A stretch of DNA of 64,000 bases from positions 23,977,163 through 24,041,162 of the forward strand of contig CM030713.1 of assembly GCA_017979445.1 (NCBI GenBank), given 5' to 3'. The position numbers were made by a program, and so were the translations under genes. This document shows positions 22,190-32,332 of this stretch, one piece after another. Position 1 is the first letter of the stretch; every line of letters begins with the position of its first letter. The notes under the pieces are model-generated. The model worked only from the letters and a program-made list of their open reading frames with translations, was not told the origin of the DNA and ran no database searches. This DNA is from Akebia trifoliata. Taxonomy: Eukaryota; Streptophyta; Magnoliopsida; Ranunculales; Lardizabalaceae.

Positions 22190-22240
22190 GGAAAGCGTGG
22201 TATCAAGAAACAACCTTTCCAACTCCCCGATTTTAGTGAT
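22190..22240 (+). pseudogene. splicing factor SF3b subunit 2 (SF3b145) exon fragment
   Basis: After a TTTGTAG acceptor the frame reads GKRGIKKQPFQLPDF and then loses similarity. This matches the conserved segment before the PSP domain of SF3B2, a U2 snRNP component, as I remember it; intact genes continue with an IAATGIEKIRQAY-like stretch that is missing here. Only about 15 residues remain, so the call rests on one short but distinctive motif. Confidence 0.6.
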
Positions 22241-22464
22241 GTAAAATACAAAGTTTAAGGGTTGTTTATGACTATTATCACTTTTTCTTGTGACTTCTAT
22301 TGTGGAGCATATGCATGTAAAGCAATAAGAGCTATGAATATGTTGTTGCTTTGATGACTGCCCTTCCACTATTTCTATTATTTTATTGTTTCTTGAGATA
22401 TCTCTAACTCAGTTTGATAATAATAAGCTTTAAAATACTATTTGATCTATATATTCTTGTATAG

Positions 22465-22776
22465 GTGTTGCAGTTGGGGGTGGGTGGCAAGCGTTGGTGG
22501 CTTATATTAACTTAGCTTGTTACTATGTTTTTGGGCTCCCTTTTTTGGGTTCTTTCTGGGCTACAAATTGAACTGGGGAGTTGAGGTAAATCTCTCTTTC
22601 ATTGCCACATTTGCTTTCGGATAATATAGCAATTGAAAGTTTTTGGAGCATATCAAGTTCTATACTAATGTGTAGTGCTATGGTTGTAGGGAATCTGGGC
22701 TGGCATGCTTTGTGGAACTGCTCTATAGACCTTGATCCTCTTGATAGTCATTTGGAAAACTAATTGGAACCAAGAG
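22465..22776 (+). pseudogene. MATE (DETOXIFICATION) transporter fragment, two exons
   Basis: MATE proteins are 12-helix H+-coupled antiporters exporting metabolites and xenobiotics. Exon 22465-22585 encodes VAVGGGWQALVAYINLACYY and VFGLP, part of a late transmembrane helix pair in plant DTX proteins. A frame disturbance around 22535-22555 (extra T residues) moves the LGYKLNWGVE segment to another frame. Exon 22690-22776 encodes GIWAGMLCGTAL, then TAG (22726-22728) where the family has CAG (Gln), then TLILLIVIWKTNWNQE and a GT donor. All earlier helices and the C-terminus are missing. Intron borders are kept, so it was copied as DNA. Same strand as the neighbouring fragments. Confidence 0.85.
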
Positions 22777-23080
22777 GTAACCAACATTTCATTCTCTTCT
22801 AATGCCTATATAAATCAACCTAACAATTAAAAGCAAACCTCTAGATACATATTTACAAATTGGATGGTTGTACAACGTGATCATCTGCTTTAATTTCTTC
22901 AAGTTCTGACCTGAAAGATTTTAGTACTCAAACCATTGTATGGTAAGGTCTGAACCTTTCATTAATTATCACTCTCAGATTGAGCTTAGGAAAGAAAGGT
23001 CATTTCCTTCAACATAGGACCCTAGATTTCGATGATTGTTTGGATTATCTTTGGAACTTGATCAAGAGTAGAGGTGCAAG

Positions 23081-24029
23081 ATGAAGGACTCGGTAATTGG
23101 TATGCGGACTTTGATTGGTGATAAAGTTGTGATTGAGGATTCAGTGGTCATGGGTGCTGATATTTACCAAGTAAGCCTACTATTTAATTTTTAATTTTTA
23201 ATTTTTTTCCTTTTGCATATTTGTCCTGTCTTTGTTCTCATGTTTGTGTTTCTTCAACAGACAGATGACATACAAATAAGCTATGGGATGGAGGGGAATG
23301 TCATCCTTGTCCCCATTGGTATTGGAGAAGGGTCCCGCATAAGGAAAGCCATAGTAGATAAGAATGCAAGGATTGGCAAAAATGTTAGGGTACCGAACGA
23401 TACAAAATAATCTTTGAATTTCTTCGTATAAAAATTCAGCAACTTCATTTTATTCTATATTAAATGAAGTGATCTACTTGATCCAAAATATTTGTTTCAG
23501 TGAATATCTAAATAATAACAAAGAGTTGTGATGAATGCACAACCATATATATTTTTCTTCGGGATACACAAGGAAAAAGATCTGCGGTTATATGCCCTTA
23601 CTACATCAGTTGCGTATGATTTACTGCGTGCATTCATCATTATTCAATAACAAATACCTGTTTATGTTTTCCTGTTTTTCTATAAATATGTTATAATGTT
23701 ATTCTCCCTAAAAACAAATACACAAATGGTATCATTCTTTTTGTAAATCTCATTCTCTGTATTTGCATTTTCAGATCAACATATTTTCTTAATTTGGCTT
23801 CCTGACTTTTCATTTTATTTTTTATTTTTTATAATAATGTTTATTCTTAGCTTCTCTTGCGTGTCTAACTAATATCTTGTGTAGTTGATATGGGGTTTCT
23901 GTATTTTTGTAGATTATTAATAGAGACAATGGCCAAGAAGGAAACAGGAAAGATTGTGGGTACATTATTAGTGGGGGAATAATTATTGTTCTAAAAAGTG
24001 CAGTGATCCCAGATGACAGCATCCTATGA
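23081..24029 (+). pseudogene. ADP-glucose pyrophosphorylase C-terminal exons (probably large subunit)
   Basis: AGPase makes ADP-glucose for starch synthesis in plastids. Three exons remain: 23081-23170 (KDSVIGMRTLIGDKVVIEDS, then VVMGADIYQ), 23261-23389 ([20 protein letters not shown], then RIGKNVR) and 23913-24029 (IINRDNGQEGN ... CGYIISGGIIIVLKSAVIPD, then DSIL and TGA). They encode the left-handed beta-helix domain that sets subunit assembly and regulation. Phases match across both introns and no stop interrupts them, but the nucleotidyltransferase domain (about 300 residues) is absent, so no enzyme can be made. The native stop and a 3'-UTR-like tail with AATAAAGG (about 24201) are kept. 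It is the 3'-most piece of the mosaic. A truncated tandem remnant is possible but less likely given the mixed neighbours. Confidence 0.85.
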
Positions 24030-25211
24030 CGAAGAAAATTTCATTCCTCGCAATTCACGTTATCCTTTGGATTCGTTACTTAAAATAAGCGAATGTGTAA
24101 CTATCAGAAAATTAATTTTTTTGGTAGGATTTTAATTCTATATTTTGGGAGCAAGCCGATGTCATCATCCATATGTCATTAGTGAATAATATTATGTCAA
24201 TAAAGGAAAGTTTTAGATTTCTTTGTATATTGTTTTAATTTCATATTTAACATATCAGATGTTATTTTTGTGCAGATAACAAGCATGCTATGGTTAGTAG
24301 GTTAGCATTAGGAAATGGGCAACCCTCTTAAGAATTCCAAGAACCTGAAATTTTGTTAAAGAAAATGAAAAAAGAGATATAACAGTAAATATCCACCGCA
24401 AAATCCCTTAAAAGTGTCGTTCGACAATAAAAGCCATAACGATAAATATATCCGTTGTTGTAGTAATGAAGTTGACAATTTTGAAAAATTGTTGTATTCT
24501 ATAATAAAAATGTTGAACTTGACACTGTAAAAATGATTCAGATTTATTTGCTTTTTTATTGTTTTTTAACTTCAATAGTGTATATATATATATATGATAG
24601 TTGTGAAAATTAAGAGTATATCATTCTCCATTTCTAAGTTACAATAGAGTATTGTAGGAAATTATTGCACTCATTATTTAAAAACGTAAGTATGTGAAGA
24701 AGGGCTGAAAAATGTAGTTTGAATATTTCAAAAACATTATAACAAAATATATCGTTGTAGAAGAGTTAAATGATCAGGATCATATGTTCCCTCATGAGTC
24801 ATTCAAAAGTATAACTAGAAATATCCATCTCTAATATAAGGGATTTCTATGTGTTTCCTTAGGACACTTATTAACAAAATCCTTATATTAGAGAGATTCT
24901 ATTGTCACACCAACTTTTGCTTAGGATGTTCTTAGTAAAAGTGGGTGTGACAATAGAAACTCTCATTTATAAGCATTCAAATGAAAGATACCCCTCGAAT
25001 TGATCTTGAACGTTTGGTCGTTTATATTTTGTATTATTGTATAAGTAGAATTTTGTTTTTTAGATTATGAAGGGTATAATAGTTATTTGACAATAATAAT
25101 TTCTCTTCTCTTATCTTTTAATCCAAACAGGGTGAAGAGAAACTAGTCTTCTCTTCCCTTCCCTTAACGAGTTTTTCTTCCCTTCCCTTCCCTCAATCCA
25201 AACACAGCGTA
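24030..25211. other. AT-rich intergenic DNA with short inverted repeats and a MITE end
   Basis: No gene. It holds two adjacent hairpins: CTCTAATATAAGG (about 24829) with CCTTATATTAGAG (ending 24894), and 24891-24963. From about 25080 to 25211 lies a TTCCC-rich block ending CTCAATCCAAACACAGCGTA, the same family as the terminal sequence at 1698. Confidence 0.55.
24891..24963. mobile_element. miniature hairpin element
   Basis: TCTATTGTCACACCAACTTT near 24898 pairs with AGTGGGTGTGACAATAGA ending at 24957 after a loop of about 20 bp, flanked by GAGA / TCTC. The stem begins like the repeats at 393 and 27152 (TTCTATTGNCACACCAACTT). Probably a deleted, solo-hairpin derivative of that family. Confidence 0.55.
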
Positions 25212-25601
25212 TAGATCGACCTCTTCTATCACGCCGCCACCGCCGCCGCCGTCACTCATCGTCGCGCCGCAGCAGCTCCTCTTTCTCGTCTTCACGCCGT
25301 CGCAGCAGCTCCTCCTCCTCCTCGTCACGCAGCCGCCGCAGCAGCTCCTAGTCGTCACGCAGCAGCAGACAAAACCCTAACCTAGAACCATCTTCTTGTT
25401 GAGAACAGACCTATTTCCTCAAAACCAAAACAAAACCCTAAACTAAAACCATCTTCTTCTTGAGGACAGACGGCTGTGGGTACTTTTACCTGAAGAGAAC
25501 CTTTGATCAGCTCCTCCTCCTCGCGAAGATCAACTACACAGTAGCATCTGATCGGCCCCTAGTTTACACCCTGCAACACTCCGCGGCATATTTGCTCAGA
25601 G
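25212..25601 (+). other. probable 5'-UTR exon of the Rpr2-type gene
   Basis: A GC-rich patch (CCGCCGCCGTC and CAGCAGCTCCTC repeats at 25235-25350) in an AT-rich region, then CAAAACCCTAA-type sequence and a donor CAGAG|GTACGC at 25601. The matching acceptor TTGCAG is at 27511-27516, 64 bp before the start codon. Typical of a plant leader exon followed by a long 5'-UTR intron. The transcription start is not visible. Confidence 0.5.
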
Positions 25602-26100
25602 GTACGCTCTCAATACCATCTCTTGTCTGTGTAGTTTGAGTTTTATATAATGAAACATTAATTTTGTGTAATTTGATTTATGGTTTCAAAACATTACTTT
25701 TGCTGATACTTTACTTCATAAGCTCTGTTGTTCTTCTACCCTTAATTACCTTTTTTTTTTTTTCCTGCCTTGGCTCTCTGTTGTCCATTTTATATCACAA
25801 TTGGTTTTTGTTCCAAAACAAGCATAGTTTACTTGACAGGATTGCATTGTTCTTTTATGCACGTGGTTTACTTGTGGTGGTTGTAGAATTTTTTGGGCTT
25901 GATATGCTTTTGATCTTGGATTTTTTTTATTATATGATGTTCTTTTATGTGTGTTGATTATTTGTGGGTGTTATAGAAATTGTTGTTTTTTTTTTCTTTT
26001 TTAAAACCTTTGATTAGATTTCATATCTACGTCACTGTAGAGAATTCTATTTTTTTGTTACTAGATTGAACCTTGGATTCTATTCTATTTATATATATAT

Positions 26101-26482
26101 AGGGAAATGTTCAGCACCCTAAGTTTTACCACACACTTTAACAAACGTTTTTTGTCCTACATGGGTTAGAAGTTTTGGAATGAGTTGATTTTTTGTGAGG
26201 ATGATCTCTATGATTAGAAGATCATCCTCCCCAAAAATCAGCTCATTCTGAAATGTTTAGCCCCATGTTTACACGTTGAAAAATCGTGGACCGTCCATTT
26301 TTTGTAAATCAATTTTGATGGGGTTAGAAGTTTTGGAATGAGCTGATTTTTGGTGAGGATGATCTCCTCACCATAGAGATCATCCTCACCAAAAATCAGC
26401 TCATTCCGAAACTTCTAACCCATGTAAGACAAAACGCGTTTGTTAAAGTGTGTGGTAAAACTAAGGGTGGCGAACGGGACCC
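26101..26482. mobile_element. fold-back MITE 1, bounded by (TA)n
   Basis: The left end GGGAAATGTTCAGCACCC runs into TAGTTTTACCACACACTT-like sequence; the right end is its inverse (AAGTGTGTGGTAAAACTA ... GGACCC). Almost the whole element is an inverted repeat, with inner arms carrying AGGATGATCTC and GAGATCATCCT. It sits in (TA)n on both sides, so a TA target or microsatellite target is likely. It lies in the 5'-UTR intron of the Rpr2-type gene. Confidence 0.85.
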
Positions 26483-26507
26483 ATATATATATATATATAT
26501 ATATATA
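26483..26507. repeat. (AT)n microsatellite between the two MITEs
   Basis: About 12 AT units separating the two fold-back elements; a longer (AT)n tract of about 46 bp follows the second one (26889-26934). Confidence 0.95.
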
Positions 26508-26886
26508 GGGTCAGGTTCAAAGGACAACTATTTCTACACACATATAGACAACGTGTTTTGTCTTATATGGGAAAAAATGTTTGGAATGGACTGATTTTTT
26601 GTGAGGATGATCTATGTGATGAGGGGATCATCCTGGCAAAAAATCATCCCATTCCAAAACTTGTAACCCCATCAAAATTGATTTACAAAAATTGGACGGT
26701 CTATAATTTTTCAACAAAAATTGGACGGTCTAGAAGTTTCATAATGAGCTGATTTTTGGCAAGGATGATCTCCTCACCATAGAGATCATCCTCACAAAAA
26801 ATCAGTCCATTCCAAACATTTTTGCCCATATAAGACAAAACACGTTGTCTATATGTGTGTAGAAATGGTTGTCCTTTGAACCTGAC

Positions 26887-26888
<2 letters not shown>
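26508..26888. mobile_element. fold-back MITE 2, bounded by (TA)n
   Basis: The left arm GGGTCAGGTTCAAAGGACAA is matched almost perfectly by the inverse right arm TTGTCCTTTGAACCTGACCC; pairing goes on for over 60 bp (ACACATATAGACAACGTG). The inner arms share GGATGATCT and GATCATCC sequences with MITE 1, but the terminal sequences differ, so these are sister families. The two elements lie head to tail with only an (AT)n spacer. Confidence 0.88.
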
Positions 26889-26937
<49 letters not shown>

Positions 26938-27151
26938 CTCTTTGAATTGCTTTCATAATAAATCAGGTCCAAAAAATTCTGGAGTTTTACTCTGGCATTT
27001 TTTATGGACTTGAATTCAACTCTCTTGATCTTTGTTGTGAAATGAATTTTTTTTCATACAGTTATTTCAGAAATCTAAGCTGTTGATTGTTTTGCATGAT
27101 TCTTAAACCATTGTTTTGCATGTTTGGTATCAAACCCAACTCACTAAAGGT

Positions 27152-27231
27152 TTGGTATTGAGAGCTTCTATTGACACACCAACTTCTACCCTTTATTTGG
27201 ATCGAGAAAAGTGAAGAGAAAAGAAACTCAT

Positions 27232-27276
<45 letters not shown>

Positions 27277-27362
27277 AGTTTCTTTCCATCTTGTTTGATT
27301 TAACGATAGGAAGCTTAAGTTTAGAGAGAAAAAAAACAGTAGAATTATAATTTTTAGGGCTC
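27152..27362 (+). repeat. dispersed ~205-bp repeat, copy 2, with (GA)n
   Basis: Matches 393-600 (GGTATTGAGAGCTTCTATTG) and contains a (GA)n tract at about 27235-27275 where copy 1 has a poly-A run. A (GT)n-rich stretch follows at 27364-27410. Located in the 5'-UTR intron of the Rpr2-type gene. Confidence 0.65.
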
Positions 27363-27580
27363 TGTGTGCGTGTGTGTGCGTGCGCCCGTGTGTGTGTGTG
27401 TGTGTGTGTGTTTAACACAAACATGTGGGTTGTGGGTAACCATACATGGAGTTTCTTCATTGGTGTTTCTCACTAGTTCTTTAGAAAGTTGAATATCTTA
27501 TTTTTGTAAATTGCAGGTCATCTGTTCGATTAAATTACTGAGTGAAATACTTTGAGGATATTCAGAGAAATAAAGAAAAA

Positions 27581-30500
27581 ATGGGTAAGAATGGAAACAA
27601 GAAGGGCTTATCGGCTCTTGCTTCTGGATTTCATCATAGAGCAACATCACTTAGAGAGGAAATCACTGGTAGAAAGCAATTCAGAGGAGGAGGCTCCAAC
27701 AGTGTCAAGTCTATCTTGAAACTGCAACATTTGCAGAATCTGGCATTATGGGCTGGTGGGGAAGCTTCTATGCCTTCTTTGGGTGCTCTTTTTGGACACC
27801 GTTTGGCCGCTTGTGGGGAGGCTATGGGGACTCCACTTGATCCGTCATTTTTTCCTTGCCAGAGGTGAGACTCTTTTTGTATAGTAGTTTAATCTTGATT
27901 GAATAAAGTAATTAAAAAAGTCTGGATACTCATGTATTAAAAAAAAAAGTAATTAAATTTTCAACTTGATTGAAATAGTTTAGGATCTTGGATGTTTGAA
28001 GTAGTATAATGTCTGAGCATTTGTCCTTGTGTCATTATTTGATTTGTACTCCTGTGGGGAGATTTCCATTTCTATATACACTTCGAGATATGGACTAGGA
28101 ACTGTTGAGATTTATGTTACCTGGTTCTTGGGTTCGCTCCGTTCGAATTTGGGTTTGCTACTATAATATTGAACCCGGTAGCATAGGTTGAGATCCAATT
28201 ATTTCATCCTGGTCTTCACATTGACAGGGTACTCTTTTTTTTCATAAAGAAAAGGGTAGCTATAAGAGTGAAGTGCAGGGTTTCGAACCCAAGTCCGTGG
28301 TATTACCAACTCACCAAGGTGGCAACTTCACGTTGGTGGGGTACTTTTTGTTTGATAAGCAAGTGGGTTAGTGGTAAGTAATTAGCAGGTGAAAGCTTGT
28401 TTTGAACGCAGGTCATGGGCCTCATGGAAATATTACTCACAAATTTTAACCAATTTGGCAAGTTAGTACCTTTTCTTCAAGCACCTTTCGACTCGAGTGA
28501 GTAAATATATGTAAAAGCTCTCTTGCTCACTTCGCATACCCTTTCTCTTTAGCTTCCTTCCTTTTATAGACTTATTGGCATTAATCTCATATGGTATGCT
28601 TCCAAGATTCTTACTTTGATTACCAACAATTTGCCTCAGTTCTTAAACACGATGCTTTTGAGGTGTGGCAGTTTGGTCTTGAAACCTCAGTTCCCATAGC
28701 TATACTCTGTTTCATCTAAACACTTGCCCATCAATGATTTCAAGATCCAATCTGGGAATCGCATTTGCAATTCTAAGAAGCTTTGGAGACTCTGGAATCA
28801 TGCTTATGGATTTGAATCTCTTCCATTTTTATCAATCTTGAGGTGGCTGATCAGGGAGTTGGCGTCAAGGATGAGACAATCTTTTCGGTGAAGTCCTTTT
28901 ATCTTCTCATTGTCTCATTCTAATTCCTTTCCTTAACAACGTCTGTGGTTTGGAGGCCAAATTCCTCGTCAAAGGTAGCTTTCCTCACTTGCTCTGTTGG
29001 ACAGTATCATGTCTAGGGCATAATTTCAGTTAATTTTTTTGTTATATGTAAGGCTAGTGGTGAATCTGTCAATCACTTGCTAATTTATTTTACCTTAACT
29101 CTTAAGGTATGGTCCCAGTGCTTCCTTGGTTCTACCATTTCTTTCTTTCAAAGTTGAAGATTAAGAGCTGTCTTTGGAGGGAAAGGACTTATTGCACCTT
29201 TTTTTTTTCTTTTGTCGTGTGTTTGGGGATTTGGAAAGAGATGAAATGATGAATAGCCAAATTTTCAAGGTCTAGGAGCATTTCCTGCAGGAAACTATAA
29301 TCTTTGTTATGGGATTTTATTCTTCTGGAGCAAGTCTCTGTATATTTTAAAGGGCCTTTTTCATGAACTTTATATATGGGTGTTCCGTTATCCTCCCCCC
29401 CCCCCCCCCCTTCCCCCCCTTTTGTGTTTTTTTTTCTTGTTTTCTCTTTGACAGGTCTTCTCGACCTTCCATTACTTGCTCATTTCTTCTGTAATAAAAT
29501 TTTATTTAAAAAAAAGAAGAAGCTGAAAGCCAAGATTTCCATTCATAGATGTTACTACTTTTTGGTGTAGTAGGTCTTTTATTTTATTGTTGTAAGCAAT
29601 TTAAATATTTTAGGGGCTTTCTCTTTGAAGATTTCTTGTATAGGTGGGAGCTTGTTTGTAAAAGGGTGATCCGTTTCTGTTTGTATCTTTCTTCTTTAGG
29701 ACAGCTTGTTCTCCTTTTAATAAATCTTTCATTTATCTTAAAAAAAAGTTACAACTTACTGTTCTATTTTCTTCATGATTTATAAAGGGCTATGTTAGTT
29801 ATGCATGCATGAGAGAAACCCAAAAGGATCAGTTGCCTACATACAAGGTCCTTGTTATACAGATTGGGTTATGTGTATTCTCTTAATGTATTGTTCGAGT
29901 GAGAAGTATACCCAGATACTTAATTCTCTATGCACAGTGTCGAGGTATTGACGTTATATGCCTACTGATGCTAGTGCAGTAGATCGCAGGGGTATGCAAT
30001 ATTATAATATATTTAATTATATCTTGTATTTTGCGTACTTGAAAATTTGTCTTCCCTTATCTTACAATGATTGTTAGATATTGATATTGTACGAAGAATC
30101 AACTTTGAATGAAGAATCTAACTGCAAAGTTGTCCAATTTTGAAATTTCGATTTGGTTTTGCATACACTAGTGCTTAGTACTTCACCACCTTAATTACTT
30201 ATTCACTGTTCTACAGATGTGAGTCAATTCTTCAGCCCGGCTATAATTGCACTGTCCGAATCGAAAAGAACGAAGCCAAGACGCGTCAAAGACACAAGAA
30301 ATCAAGCATTCCTACCCAAAACAATGTGGTCTATACATGCCACTTCTGTTTGCACCGTAACCTGAAAAGAGGGACCCCAAAAGGTCACATGAAAGATATA
30401 CTTCCTTCTAAACCAAAGCCAGTTTCTGAATTAAAGCCTGTCTGCACCACTAATGAGAAGTCTGCCTGTTCTTCGAGAGGTATAGAAAGCAACACAGAGA

Positions 30501-30847
30501 TTAATAAGAAGACGGAGGAGATAATATTCCTGTCTCAACCAATATCAGTTTCAGAATCAAAACCCAACGATTCTGTTATGCAACCTGTTGAGAACAGTCC
30601 AGCAACTCCACCGGAGGGAATTCGAATGACTTTGTTGGATAGAAAAAGGAGAAAGAAGAGTGGGTCTGGATCTAACAAGCGGGTTGGAACCGAAAAGGTA
30701 TCTGCCAGAACAGATTCAGGAAATGGGGTTCCTGGGTCAAGTAGAAAAAGGAGAAAATCTTGGACAAGTTTGAAGGAGATTGCTGAGAACAGTTTGCGTG
30801 ATCACAACCACAACATAACTAATTTAACGATCCCTTTCTTTATATGA
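27581..30847 (+). CDS. RNase P Rpr2/Rpp21/SNM1-type zinc-ribbon protein
   Basis: Exons 27581-27864 and 30217-30847; 304 codons, stop TGA. This family contributes a zinc-ribbon protein subunit to RNase P/MRP, which matures tRNA and rRNA; in plants the exact complex is less certain. The N-terminus (MGKNGNKKGLSALASGFHHR) is basic. Two Cys pairs make the ribbon: CQRC, split by the intron (CQ-R across the junction), and CHFC, followed by a basic stretch NLKRGTPKGHMKD. The C-terminal half is Ser/Lys-rich with RKRRKKSGSGS and RKRRKSW, likely nuclear localisation signals, and a LKEIAEN-type end. The ATG at 27581 is preferred because it follows an upstream leader and opens the conserved basic N-terminus; an alternative non-ATG start upstream is not needed. 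The intron (2.35 kb) holds LINE remnants. No damage seen. Confidence 0.82.
28740..29515 (+). mobile_element. LINE (L1-type) 3'-end remnant
   Basis: Broken frames encode the reverse-transcriptase zinc-binding region: WRPNSSSKVAFLTCSV near 28950, GESVNHLLIYF near 29057 (family pattern ESVDHLLIHC), then a GIWKEM segment near 29230. It ends at ATAAAATTTTATTTAAAAAA, the usual 3' tail, after a poly-C run at about 29395-29411. Many stops and shifts: an old copy, inside the intron of the Rpr2-type gene and on the same strand. Confidence 0.75.
29545..29750 (+). mobile_element. second LINE 3'-tail remnant
   Basis: The frame GFLFEDFLYRWELVCKRVIR resembles the end of plant LINE ORF2 (also seen on the minus strand at 55.9-56.1 and 46.3 kb), followed by AATAAATCTTTCATTTATCT and A8. 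Only the last ~200 bp remain. Confidence 0.6.
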
Positions 30848-31874
30848 AAAAAATGTATCCCTTTAAATTATAGGAAAATTTGTCAATTCTATGTACATAA
30901 GAACTTAAAAAAATTTGTTTCTTCAAAACCAATAATTGTTTACAAAAATATTAAAATCATTCATGATTTGAAGGAAATCAAAGGATCACATTGTGATACC
31001 ATTTTGGGTTATTGTTCTTTCTGTAATCTGAGTTCTTTTTTCGAAATACAATTATTTATCCTTTTAAGAAGTAAATCTGCCATCGTTGCGCCCACATTGG
31101 CAAGCCACTGACCTCATGAACTTTACGCATGAGATTCATTTTCTAGGGAAAATGGTATTCTAAGAAAATATGCATACGATCACTTGTTGTAGTTGACATT
31201 TTTTCGGAAAACTATTTTTCTGTTGATTTTCGTCCGCCATCATACATACAATTACAACTGTTAGTCGGGTTTGAATCAGGTGAATCTCAAAACCCGACCC
31301 ATATATCATAAACCCAAGCCCCAGCTCTAGTAATCATTTTTCACAACTGAGGATATCATGGATATTTCCCATAATAGGGACAACTTAGAAATATTGCCAA
31401 AAGAGGTGAAAGAAATTGTGTAGGGCTATCAATAGATCTGGTTCGGATTATTGGTACTAACTTAGAATATGGATCGAGGATTTGGATTTCGATATGGATC
31501 CGATTTAGTAATCTATTTCATTATTTCTTAAACAACCATATTCTTAATAAAATGTAATGAAGTAAATAAGTTGTATAGTATTTTGTATACAAATCAATTT
31601 GATCCGATCAGATAACATTTAGATTTCTATTGGGAACATCGACCACTTGGCATCCTCCACCGCCCCATGGCATTTCCAAACAGGCTTTTAGATCTGATAA
31701 CAACCCAATCTGACAAGAGTCCGACCCAATTCTTATTAATCAGTCCCGGGTCTGATCCGATCATTATTGGATTGGTCCAGATCTACCCGATCCGGTAACC
31801 CGACCCATTTCTTACCCTACCTCCCTAGTCAAAGAGAGACGTCTACAATCTTCTATGTCTGTGATGAAGCAGAA
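30848..31874. other. intergenic DNA, no gene seen
   Basis: The 3' UTR of the Rpr2-type gene presumably occupies the first few hundred bases. The rest is AT-rich with GGATC/GATCC-rich stretches (about 31430-31800) reminiscent of diverged hAT-type MITEs, without clear ends. Confidence 0.5.
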
Positions 31875-31988
31875 ATGGACCCAAAGACAGAAAAGCTGGT
31901 GAGAAGAACAACAATGGTGGCCACTGTAACTGCTTCATATTTCCTCCTCACTTCTGACTATGGCCCCCAACCCAATGTCCTTGACCCT
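31875..31988 (+). CDS. first exon of a small conserved-looking plant protein
   Basis: ATG at 31875 opens 38 codons including MDPKTEKLVRRTTMVATVTA and SYFLLTSDYGPQPNVLDP, followed directly by a GTAATT donor in phase 0. A short basic N-terminus and a single hydrophobic segment (residues 14-25) suggest a small membrane-anchored or organelle protein. I recall similar small plant proteins of unknown function with a further exon after the VLDP motif, but found no convincing second exon between 32.0 and 39.0 kb. Either the intron is long and TE-filled, or this is an orphan exon. Partial. Confidence 0.5.
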
Positions 31989-32144
31989 GTAATTATTTAT
32001 TCCTCAATTTTTTTTTTCTTTCCCCCCTTTTATTTATTTATATTTCCTGTTCTGGGTTCTATCTAATTTGTTGGTATCAGTTGATTTTGTGTTTCTTATA
32101 TTGATATTTCCTTCACATCTTAACAATTAGACATTCTGCTTTTT

Positions 32145-32332
32145 TTTTGTAAACCATTTTTTATGAGGTTAGAAGTTTCGAAATGGGCTGATTTTTTGTG
32201 AGGATGATCTCCTTACCATAGAGATCATCCTCACCAAAAATTATCTCATTGCAAAACTTCTTCTAACTCATGTAGGACAAAACATGTAGGGCAAAACGTA
32301 GGATAAATAGTAGGGTGCCGAACATGCCCCTA
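32145..32332. mobile_element. half copy of the fold-back MITE family
   Basis: Starts in sequence equivalent to the middle of the element at 26101-26482 (GAGGTTAGAAGTTTCGAAAT), has the paired AGGATGATCTCC / GAGATCATCCTC core, and ends GGTGCCGAACATGCCCC before TATATGTATATATATA. The left half is missing. Confidence 0.7.

Noticed and set aside
25164..25358. Minus-strand frame in the GC-rich patch (Cys/Arg/Gly-rich)
   Set aside because: Low-complexity translation of CCGCCG and CAGCAG repeats in a probable 5'-UTR exon of the opposite strand.
27062..27460. Minus-strand frame with Thr-His and Ser-Leu repeats
   Set aside because: Translation of the (GT)n and (GA)n microsatellites.
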